A stretch of 64,000 bases of DNA, taken from Bostrychus sinensis (taxonomy: Eukaryota > Chordata > Actinopteri > Gobiiformes > Eleotridae). Positions 56,181 to 64,000 of the stretch are shown here, one piece after another. The translations under genes were made by a program, and so were the position numbers. Position 1 is the first letter of the stretch. Each line of letters starts with the position of its first letter. Where the stretch lies: the NCBI GenBank assembly GCA_020698575.1, contig CM036252.1, positions 27,047,206 to 27,111,205 on the forward strand. The letters are read 5' to 3'. Under the pieces are notes generated by a model, which made no database searches, was not told the DNA's origin, and worked only from the letters and a program-made list of their open reading frames with translations.

Positions 56181-56799
56181 ATAACAAACATGAATGAATA
56201 AATGTTCTGTTATGACCTCAACGTGTCAGTGTGCACCATACATTTGCTCTTGGGGGGCAGCACACCATCTACAGTCCGTCTTTGAATGTATGGCATATTT
56301 TACTCAATATACTACATAGTTTACTTAATATTGCCTACTGCAGACCTACAGATTATTAAAAGGCAAGCAGGAGGCTTGAGCCAAAGCCAGCAGGCCCATG
56401 CAATAAGTACTTGATTTGTGAAATGCAAAGAAAACTTGAAGCAATTATTACATAAATGTAGATATGAGGTGGCTATTGCAATTGTTTTTATCGCTTTACT
56501 TTATAGCATTTTTGGGACATATTTTTTTATTAGTGTAGTAACATATTTGAGCCGCCAGGGGGGCAATGCTACCCATGCTACCCCTCACACTCCGCCATTG
56601 GCAAGGACCCTCATAAGAGACTTGGATTTAACTCGGACTCAAGTCTTTTTACAAAAAAACTAACAACCTCTGATTCAAAATGGCAGCCTTCTTCTTGTTG
56701 GTGTCAAAAAGAGGGAAAATTTAACTTGATGTTACCTATTCACTTAAAATGTATTTGCAAAACTGTTCGGCATATCACAGGTATAAGATTACATCTTGC

Positions 56800-57060
56800 C
56801 TGTGGATTTATTACACCTCTCCACTCAGTGACCCCTCTTTAATGCATCACTATGAGACTTGAACCAAAGAGAAGAGCATGGGTCATCAGTCTGCCAGGGT
56901 CCTCCATCGTTTAAACTCCATTCCATCAGCAGACCAAATAGACTCGTCCTCACAATAGCTCTAAAATATGGCTCCTGACTCGGCACTCGTTCCATTCAGG
57001 AGAACTGTATCACTCTGAGCGCTGAAAAATAGCCACAAACAACAACATGAGTAAGCTCCA
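56800..57060. promoter_or_regulatory. Candidate conserved non-coding element, weak
   Basis: TGTGGATTTATTACACCTCT, CCTCTTTAATGCATCACTAT, AAAAATAGCCACAAACAACA: single-copy look without repeats. TTTATTAC resembles a Hox/Cdx word. Low confidence. Confidence 0.25.
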
Positions 57061-57549
57061 AGGGATAGAAATATGAAACTGATCAAACAAACAGCATTAT
57101 GGTCCTCTCAGATTCTGCCATTCACTGTGCTTTATGGAGCTGTGTGGATCCAACACACTTTTTCAGGTCGAGAATGAGCAAAACAACAATGTGAAATTTT
57201 GACAAACTGATAATAGAAGCTGAAGTCTTTGTCTGGAACACAAAGTCACAGCGGGAGGCAGCTGTCGGAGTGATCCAAACTCACAACATAGATTCAAACA
57301 TGGAGTAAATGAGCTGGTATTGTTATAGCTGGAGGGATTGTTACGTTTTGTTCACTGGTTTGGTAGTCTGTTTGCTAATAGTGATAATAGTCAGGCAAAG
57401 TGAGTGGTACTTGATTGTCAACCATAGCCAAAATAAAATCTCTCAACACTAGAAGTACTCACAGACACCTCTGCAAAGGCATCATAATAAATATGTCTTT
57501 GTTTTTTTGCTGACTCCTTGTGGCTGGAGGTAGGAGGTACAGTTCTACC

Positions 57550-57726
57550 AGATGAACTATTTTCTTTCCGTTGGGCTTTACGCTTCTGGGGTCGCCACAG
57601 CAAATCATCTGTCTCCTAGTGAGTAGTGATTTGCATATGAATTTGGCATAGGTTTTTACGCCAAATGGACACAACCCTGTCTCGGTTCCAATCCTGTATC
57701 CAGGCTTGGGACCAGCACTAAGTCTG
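57550..57726 (-). mobile_element. Composite of two common fish repeat fragments
   Basis: 57565-57625 contains TTCTGGGGTCGCCACAGCAA, ATCATCTGTCTCC, a very common teleost repeat word. 57640-57726, on the minus strand, reads AGTGCTGGTCCCAAGCCTGG, ATACAGGATTGG ... GGGTTGTGTCCATTTGGCGT, AAAAACC, the same tail as at 10684-10762 and 60034-60095. Confidence 0.55.
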
Positions 57727-57824
57727 TACAAAACAATTTTTCTCAAGTAGAAGTATTAATATTTCAGATGATCAACTTAGACACCTTTTGATTGCAATTC
57801 AAGTGTGCTGCCTACTACACCACA

Positions 57825-57972
57825 GAGGAAAAAAAGATAAAAGTAAAAAAAAAAAATTTAAATTCAAAAGTAAAATGATAGTATCTTCTATAAAATGTAC
57901 TCACAAAGTACTTTTTCTTCAAAAAAATACTTAAATTACTTGAACAAAAGTATCTAGTTACTTTCCACCACT
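57825..57972. mobile_element. One end of a hAT-like element (CAGTGGTGGAAAGTAACT)
   Basis: Reading the minus strand from 57972: GCAGTGGTGGAAAGTAACTA, GATACTTTTGTTCAAGTAAT, TTAAGTATTTTTTTGAAG, a terminus I know from teleost hAT elements. The partner end is not visible; the A/T-rich block at 57830-57870 may be its interior. A weaker match, AAAAGTATCTAGTTTCTTTC, CAC, is at 26822-26845. Confidence 0.5.
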
Positions 57973-58499
57973 GCTAGTCACTAAGTATAGAGTTATGTTG
58001 TTTATTGACAAAATTGGGACTCTCTTGCAATGGTACCAAATTTGTTAATAAATTCCTGGCTCTAGATCCTTTCTTAAAATTTCATCAAAATCTGACTTAC
58101 TTTTTACAATATCTTGCTAACGTGCAACAAACCAATGTCAAAAGCATAATCTCTTTAGTTGTACTTTAGATGTGTAAAGCAGCAGTTTACATGTAAACAT
58201 TCTCCAAACAATAGGTGAAAAACTAAACGACGATTCCATTTTTTATCATTACATTACACAAAAATCAAAATCACAAATTTGGTCATAGCTTTCAGATCTG
58301 TAGTTAGAGATGCAAACATCATAACATGAATAGTGAACAGAACCGAAATCTATATTGTCACTAAAAGACTACAAACTAGACACAGTTGGAGGGTGCAGAC
58401 ATTCGACCCTAGCTTGCAATGGTCAACATATAGTGCCTGGAATCAAACTGCTGAAAAGCTATGATTTATTGTGTTATAGCAAAAGTGACAACATGGGGA

Positions 58500-58710
58500 C
58501 AACAGCGGCGCAGTGGGTTAAGCATTTGCCCTGCAACCGGAGGGTAGCCAGTTCAGTAGTGCATACTGTTGTTGTGTCCCTGGGCAAGACACTTCACCCC
58601 CACTCCAGTCACTGTATGTGGCTGGTTGTGACAGGAAGGGCATGGGTGTAAAAACCTGCCAAACCACTGCAGCAACTGAAAAGGGAAAAGCCAAAAGAAA
58701 AAAACTGCAA
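58500..58710 (+). mobile_element. SINE family C with tRNA-like head
   Basis: CAGCGGCGCAGTGGGTTAAG, CATTTGCCCTGCAACCGGAG, GGTAGCCAGTTCAGTAGTGC (B-box GGTTCGAATCC eroded), ATACTGTTGTTGTGTCCCTG, GGCAAGACACTTCACCCCCA, CTGTATGTGGCTGGTTGTGA, CAGGAAGGGCATGGGTGTAA, AAACCTGCC and an A-rich tail. The most complete family C copy in the window. Confidence 0.78.
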
Positions 58711-59797
58711 AAGTGACAACATGCCATTTCTTAAACTGACTGTCAATCACGGTGGGTCCATCTGTCCAATTAAAAGCTACATGAGTGAGGTCATGCATCA
58801 TTTCATATTATTTTGTCGAAACCTACTAAAAATCATTACCAAGAGAGAAGTGTTATATGGCGTGTCCAGGCTTATTAAAAGATTCACACAGGCGGGGACT
58901 TTGCTCATATTAATATATTCTCAGACAGTGAGCATGGCACTGGGTCTGTATGTACTAAACAGCAGAAATGAAATGTGATATAATCCTTCACATAAATAAA
59001 CAAGAGCTATACAGGATAGATGATATTATTGCTGCATAGGGTCCTCTACCAATGCATCTTTCATCACGCCACTGTTTATGTGATTCCCTGTATTATATAA
59101 ATTATACATGTCAGTTTCCAATAACTACATGCGCATTACTTTCATATTATTACAAATCATTGCAAGTTTTTATGTAATATTTTGTCATCTCAGTTCTGTT
59201 CATGTGTTAAAAGTCTAACTTGCAGAAGGGAGACCTATGCAACTACCGTATATCTAATAACGTCAAAATTGAGGCTTCACTTTTCCATTGGCGTTGCGCG
59301 GTTATAATAGGACTATGGGAAAAGTCTGCTATTTGATACATTGGACTAAAAAGGTGGTATTATTATTGTTATGATGAGATTGCACTTTCCATATCTGCTG
59401 TTGTCAGAAAATGACTGGGGAATTATTCTAGTCTTCATGCATTATTTTTCTACCCTGCAATATGCTACTCTCTATTCTGCACACATGTAGAAAATGCACA
59501 TATGGAATAATTTGGTGTCCTATAGTTATAAAGGTTAGGCTGATCGGTGAGCTTAGCTGCTGTTATGTGGTTGAAAACACAGTTTTATGTCAAATTTTAA
59601 AAAGCTTAGCCTTCCCAACTTTTATAACTCTCAGAAGCTACTCAGCACATGTGTTTTATCACCTCCTTGCCAAAAATGTGCTTATTATTATTTTTGTGCC
59701 ATATTTTAAAGTGCGTGCTTCATATAACGGTTGCAGAAGTAAAGCTAGTGGGCGAAAACTGTTAATTTTAGCCAATTATCTACATTGTTAGATGGCT

Positions 59798-60009
59798 CTG
59801 AAGGGCAAGTCACAGCAACAAAACAAAAACACTCAAACAACAAAACACAAATTCTGAAACATGCACACAAATTCTGCTTCCAAATTTGAGTGTGGGTTTT
59901 TGAATCTGTGTCCATGCTTTCGAATCTGTGTGCATGTTTTCAAATTTGTGTGCCTGTTTCTGACTTTATGTGCATGTTTTTGATTTTGTTGGTGTGACTT
60001 GCCCTTCAG
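59798..60009. mobile_element. Foldback TIR element with internal 20-bp repeats
   Basis: The left end CTGAAGGGCAAGTCACAGCA, ACAAAACAAAAAC and the right end, reverse-complemented, CTGAAGGGCAAGTCACACCA, ACAAAATCAAAAAC are inverted repeats of about 33 bases with three or four differences. Inward from the right are 20-base tandem units near GAATCTGTGTGCATGTTTTC (59898-59977). The left side has inverted forms, such as ACATGCACACAAATTCTG. 212 bp, no coding. TSD not clear; superfamily not known to me. Confidence 0.7.
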
Positions 60010-60033
60010 CCAGAGTCACAAGCCAGTATACTC

Positions 60034-60095
60034 TTAGTGCCAGTCCAAGGCCCAGATAAATGGAGAAGTTTGCATCAGGAAGGGCACTGCATTGT
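60034..60095 (+). mobile_element. SINE/LINE tail fragment (GGGCA type)
   Basis: GTGCCAGTCCAAGGCCCAGA, TAAATGGAGAAGTTTGCATC, AGGAAGGGCACTGC. Same tail as 10684-10762. Confidence 0.55.
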
Positions 60096-60758
60096 GTTGT
60101 CTTCTGTTGCATCAAGACACATTACTGCTTAAGAATATAGTGTTGAATATGTAAGCAGGATATATTAGGTAATTTGCTGGAAAATAAGCCTGCCAAGTTA
60201 CATTAATGCTATTATATACAATATGTATTTGAAATTGTGTTTCACTTGTGTGTCATTGCTTCTGCTTGTCGCTCCAAACTGCAACTGTGCTCAAACTGTC
60301 TATTGCATGTAATACTATCCATACGCACCCAGTAAAACTACATTTACAAGATACCTATCACTTTCAATAAGAGATAAAGCATATGAATTTTCCCACACAC
60401 TTGAATACAAACTTAAAATCCCTGACCAACTGTTGTCTAAGCTCGTCTCCTTCCACCGTCTGCCTGCCTGTCTCTAACCTATACATCAACTTTCCTGTGC
60501 AGCATGCTAAGTGAATTTGTCCAACTTTTAAAAATGTCAGTGTTGGGGCCAAGCCTTTGATATACAATAGTCCTTATGCTGTTTCTTCATCGCCTTGATG
60601 CATTTGCCCTTTTCCTAAATCTGTTGCCAAAATTCCTTTAAACTGCACTAAAGCAGTCTCTTTTGAAGCTTAATGATAAAGTTGAAGCAAAGAGCACTTA
60701 GAACAAAGTGCTGCAATGTTTATTGATACCAATGTATTATCACAGCAGGGGTCTAAAG

Positions 60759-61268
60759 CGGTGGTTCCCAACCTTTTTTTGTCATACTTTGAGTACGCCG
60801 TCATGTTTCTTCAATATAACATTTTTGCTTACTTTGTTGTAAATACTAATTCTCCTGCATTTTTTCTTTTAAACTCCAATTTTAAATAAAAATGAAACAT
60901 TAAAGTTAAATAAAAAATCTCCTTGCCTCATGAATTCCTATTACATTCACTTATTTTGCAGTATATTTGACTTTCAAAATAAAATTGAAAAAAAATCTTA
61001 AACTCATAAAATTTACTATAAAAAATGTTAAATAATTCCCCGTTAAAATAAACTATTACACCTAAAAATATGCAACAAAATATAAAATTTGTATACAAAT
61101 AATATTTTTTAACAGTTTCACCTCCTTTTTCACACACAACACTTATGTCTGCTTGTCTTTCATTTTATTTTATGATTTTTAAAATAAATTATCAAATAAT
61201 ACCAAGTACCCCCTGCAACATGCTCACCTACCCATAGGGGTCCCTGTACCCCTGGTTGGGAAATACTG
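60759..61268. mobile_element. hAT-type element, CAGTGGTTCCCAACC ends, TSD GTCTAAAG
   Basis: The left end is CGGTGGTTCCCAACCTTTTT. The right end, reverse-complemented, is CAGTATTTCCCAACCAGGGG. These are related inverted repeats of the CAGTGGTTCCCAACC hAT type. GTCTAAAG lies exactly at both sides (60751-60758 and 61269-61276). Subterminal motifs TTTGAGTACGCC and AAGTACCCCCTG also mirror. The interior is very A/T-rich and non-coding. Confidence 0.8.
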
Positions 61269-61276
61269 GTCTAAAG

Positions 61277-61640
61277 TAGGGCTGCACAATATGGAGAAAA
61301 CATGCGATATTCGATAACTATGTTGAAAATTGCGATAACAATATTATTGCGATATTTGAAAATAGAGCCTTCTTTTCGAACATACAAAGTTAAAGTCACT
61401 ACATTTCACAAAAATGTAAGTTCCTGTATTTACAAGTCAAAACAGCGACAAAATCAAAACCTAACACTGACTAAACCAGGAATAAAACAAGGCTAAGCTG
61501 TGACTAAATTAATTAAATTACCGCTAAAAAGTTCTTTTAAGGCTCTGGTGGAAAATGATTCTTCAATGTAAATCTCTGTCAGCTAGAAGACCATAGCGTT
61601 ATTGCAATAACGATAATTTGCGATATATTGTGCAGCCCTA
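61277..61640. mobile_element. hAT-type element, TAGGGCTGCACAATAT ends, TSD GTCTAAAG
   Basis: The left end TAGGGCTGCACAATATGGAG and the right end, reverse-complemented, TAGGGCTGCACAATATATCG are inverted repeats (16 of 16 terminal bases). GTCTAAAG flanks it exactly (61269-61276 and 61641-61648); the left copy is shared with the element at 60759-61268. Subterminal TTGCGATAACAATATTATTG and GCGTTATTGCAATAACGATA mirror each other. The interior includes GACTAAACCAGGAATAAAAC, the minisatellite unit of 8155-8535. 364 bp, non-autonomous. Confidence 0.88.
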
Positions 61641-61861
61641 GTCTAAAGTACAGGAATAACAATCAATTCAACACCCACTGCCAAAAAAGTGCAACAAAAA
61701 AAGAATTTGAAACTACTACATAATTGCTGGAGGAGGATTTTGCAACTAGTAAAACTGAATTACAACAGGTAAGTAACTGTGTATAAAAGGAGGCGATAAA
61801 AGGCAGTCTATCACATGCAAAGATGGGCACCAATCTGCAAAAAACAGCCAATTGTTTTGTT

Positions 61862-62110
61862 TATTTTACCTTTTATTTAACCAGGAAAGTCCCACAGAGA
61901 TTAAGAAACTCTTGCAGGGAAGTCCTGGCCCCATGGGGGACTAATTTTACATGTGGTAATGGAAACTGGAGCACCCGAAGGAAACCTACGCAGACACTGA
62001 GAGAACATGCTAATTCCACAGAAAAGCCCCAAGTGGTCCAGATATCAAATCTGTGACCTTCTTGCTGTGAGGCAGGAGTGCTAACCATGATGCCACCATA
62101 TCTTCGTGCG
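61862..62110 (-). mobile_element. Full-length SINE family B
   Basis: On the minus strand: head TGGTGGCATCATGGTTAGCA, CTCCTGCCTCACAGCAAGAA, GGTCACAGATTTGATATCTG. Body: GGGGCTTTTCTGTGGAATTA, GCATGTTCTCTCAGTGTCTG, CGTAGGTTTCCTTCGGGTGC, TCCAGTTTCC. 3' end: GGCCAGGACTTCCCTGCAAG, AGTTTCTTAATCTCTGTGGG, ACTTTCCTGGTTAAATAAAA. The head resembles tRNA-Ser-type SINE heads. This copy joins head, body and the GGTTAAATAAA tail in about 245 bp and is the best reference for the family here. Confidence 0.82.
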
Positions 62111-62159
62111 AGATAACTCAAAAAGACATTGACACTGTCGGTTGCTCCCTTTTCAAACA

Positions 62160-62280
62160 ATCATCAATAATGTGTAATTTGGCCAGATGCCCTTCCTGAT
62201 GCATCCAGCCACATACTCTGACTGGAGATGTTTGTACCCCATGGTAGAATCGAACCCATGACCTTTAGCATCAACGGCGA
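62160..62280 (-). mobile_element. SINE family C fragment
   Basis: On the minus strand: GTCATGGGTTCGATTCTACC (B-box GGTTCGATTC), ATGGGGTACAAACATCTCCA, GTCAGAGTATGTGGCTGGAT, GCATCAGGAAGGGCATCTGG. Head half and the GACACTTCACCC stretch are missing. Confidence 0.62.
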
Positions 62281-62451
62281 GGAATCAACTTATCTGATTT
62301 TGATTTTCAAAGAAGGTCAGTAATGGTCTACGAATAAAAATTATCAGTTTGTGAGATAAGACAGACATTATTAACTCCAACCACCAGGGGTCAATAAAGG
62401 AACAAATGATTTGTTTTGGTAGATTTATTAATACTCTTCTGTGATAAAATG

Positions 62452-62580
62452 ACTTTGTGATTCAATGGATAGAGCATCTACCCCTGACATAGAATTTCCC
62501 AGGTCCAGGTCTAGGTGCTATACCTTTACCATTGCGAGACAGGGTCAGTACCTTTGTAAAAGTCTGTGCTCTCCATTGTT
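62452..62580 (+). mobile_element. SINE family A with head
   Basis: GACTTTGTGATTCAATGGAT, AGAGCATCTACCCCTGACAT (A-box TGGATAGAGCA), AGAATTTCCCAGGTCCAGGT (B-box eroded), TTACCATTGCGAGACAGGGT, CAGTACCTTTGTAAAAGTCT, GTGCTCTCCATTG. Confidence 0.72.
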
Positions 62581-62859
62581 AAACTCTACTAATAATGAGC
62601 ATCTGTAAATAAACTAAGAGCGATTTAAGTAGATACATATAGTTACTCTTCCATATGACGGCGGGGGGCATTTGAGTCACATGACTGTGGGTTGGCACTA
62701 TAAAAAAAGCTGTATTGTTAATTTTTATTTATGCATAACTTTTTGCAGTGTGTAGTTTCAGTTAAAGTTAAAGCTATAAAAGAGATGAGAATTGATGAGC
62801 ACAAAATACAGAGAAGCTGCCATATTATTTTTATTATTATTATACAAATTATGCATTCC

Positions 62860-63130
62860 CAATGACAATAAGCAAATTTTGGCAAGCATTGCAAACTGCA
62901 GAAGCATTGACAAGTCCCTGGCTGCGTCCGCCTCTGCCATTGATCAGAGGAAGTCGGCCATTGGCACAGACAATAAAGTCACATTCACAATGGAGACAAA
63001 TGAGCTAATTAGAGCAGTGATCTAACGGCAGACGAGCGAGTGGCCAATCTATTAACCTCCGAAAAGGATAGAATCGTTTAGTTTTCTCCGGCCGCCGCTT
63101 CCTTCTTCACAGTCCTCCAATCCTCATCAG
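62860..63130. promoter_or_regulatory. Candidate conserved non-coding element
   Basis: TGGCTGCGTCCGCCTCTGCC, ATTGATCAGAGGAAGTCGGC, CATTGGCACAGACAATAAAG (SOX/Cdx-like ACAATAAAG), TCACATTCACAATGGAGACA (SOX-like ACAATGG), AATGAGCTAATTAGAGCAGT (TAATTA) and CCAATCTATTAACCTCC. Balanced, non-repetitive and sharply bounded by A/T-rich flanks. The strongest candidate in the window by texture; still inference. Confidence 0.48.
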
Positions 63131-63942
63131 TCATGCTATCTCACTCTGTTGGAATAGTGGAGGAGATGGATTCATTTGTCTCGGGAACTTTAGTGTTTGT
63201 AAAAAGTGTGTCCAAAGAGTTTAAATAAGGGGTTAGTCACCGCAGCATGACGTATCAGGCTGACTAAAATAGCTCGGTTGCAGACACTGGCCTGCTCTTT
63301 AACCTCAGACGTGACCGTTATAGGAGAAAGTGAGGTGAAGGCTATCAGGTCAGGTCACCTCTATGTAGTGGATATACTGTATTAGCTAGTAGACTGTTTG
63401 ATGGGAATAGAGGTGGGCATTTCAGTTGTGGTTAGTCTAGAGTTGTGTTGGTCTAATAGTGGAACCAAATTGTATTCCTGATCATTTTAGAACCCACCGT
63501 TTATAGAATTACATTGCATTAAATAATATCAAACTACTTTCATTATCATTATAATAATATATTTGGACATAATCACCAATAACAATAACCCAGTAGCCTT
63601 TGGCAAAGGTAAAAAGTAGAATGAAACATAAATTCACTGATGTTAACAATGTTTGGTGATCCATGCTGTACCCAACAATGTCCAGATACTTGCAGCTTTC
63701 TTAACCCTATAATGTGATAATTCATGAGAACAGGGGCAGGGACAGCTCATGTTAGATGTTTTGGACATAATGATGGTTTAGACATAATGATGATTTGGAG
63801 TCTGGACAAGTACAGAGGTGCAATAGTGAGTATATGGGTAGAAGGATGCTGAGATTAGAGCTGTCAGACAGGAGGCCTGGAGAAAGACCAAAGATACATG
63901 AGATACATGGATGTAGATAAAGAAGACATGGAGTTAGTTGTA

Positions 63943-64000
63943 GGGTGCACGGTGGCAGAGCGGTTAGCGTTCTCGCCTCCCAGCAAGGAGGTCGTGGGTT
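63943..64000 (+). mobile_element. SINE family B head, cut by the window end
   Basis: GGTGCACGGTGGCAGAGCGG, TTAGCGTTCTCGCCTCCCAG, CAAGGAGGTCGTGGGTT: a well-preserved tRNA-like head with A-box (GTGGCAGAGCGG type) and the start of the B-box. The rest lies outside the window. A real tRNA gene is unlikely, because the same head with GCAAGGAGG occurs in the SINE copies at 44040 and 55455. Confidence 0.75.

Noticed and set aside
63943..64000. Possible genuine tRNA gene at the window end
   Set aside because: The same head with identical strings occurs in SINE family B copies here, and no acceptor-stem closure can be checked.
1..64000. Endogenous retrovirus or LTR retrotransposon
   Set aside because: I looked for TG...CA long terminal repeats, primer-binding sites and gag-pol motifs and saw none.

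Overview
The window reads as nuclear DNA from a ray-finned fish, probably a percomorph teleost. It has no dense coding, no operons and no bacterial signals. It carries many decayed interspersed repeats of kinds I know from teleosts: Tc1/mariner, hAT, PIF/Harbinger, piggyBac, a Penelope-like element with a GIY-YIG endonuclease, a non-LTR LINE 3' end, and several tRNA-headed SINE families. These were recognised by eye, so family names are knowledge-based, while ends, inverted repeats and target-site duplications (TSDs) are read from the sequence. No convincing exon of a host gene is visible. The longest open frames are explained by repeats or chance, so this is a gene desert or a very long intron.

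Layout. 1-4.5 kb: a TACAACCC-family transposon fragment, a Cys-rich relic, and an old piggyBac-like stretch with a PIF/Harbinger element (2699-3433, TSD TTA) nearby. 4.7-9 kb: a SINE, a hAT element with 8-bp TSD (5383-6225), a Tc1 relic with a helix-turn-helix remnant, a hAT element holding a minisatellite (8082-8669), and a TG microsatellite. 9.7-16.9 kb: LINE 3' fragments, SINEs, a clean TIR element inserted in an older repeat (15877-16639, TSD AAT), and a 27-bp tandem repeat. 18-32 kb: copies of a ~300-bp repeat ending near GCATAATATAGC, a hAT element (25802-26636), an unnamed TIR element with GTTCTATCTGC motifs (29401-30122), a Tc1 copy and a Penelope-like relic. 33-46 kb: more SINEs, a 709-bp element with 8-bp TSD (37071-37779), a 10-bp minisatellite, and a Tc1 relic split by a foldback insertion (41213-41416). 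46-64 kb: two adjacent transposons, further hAT relics, a foldback element with internal 20-bp repeats (59798-60009), two hAT elements in tandem sharing three copies of one 8-bp target (60751-61648), and SINEs up to the window end.

Between the repeats lie stretches of single-copy texture, with balanced base composition and clusters of TAAT-, TGATTA- and ACAAT-type motifs. They look like conserved non-coding elements of the kind found in gene deserts around developmental genes. That is inference; alignment to other fishes would decide it. I found no evidence of a new multi-gene system. The most unusual structures are the hAT pair sharing one target and the hairpin insertion inside the Tc1 relic.
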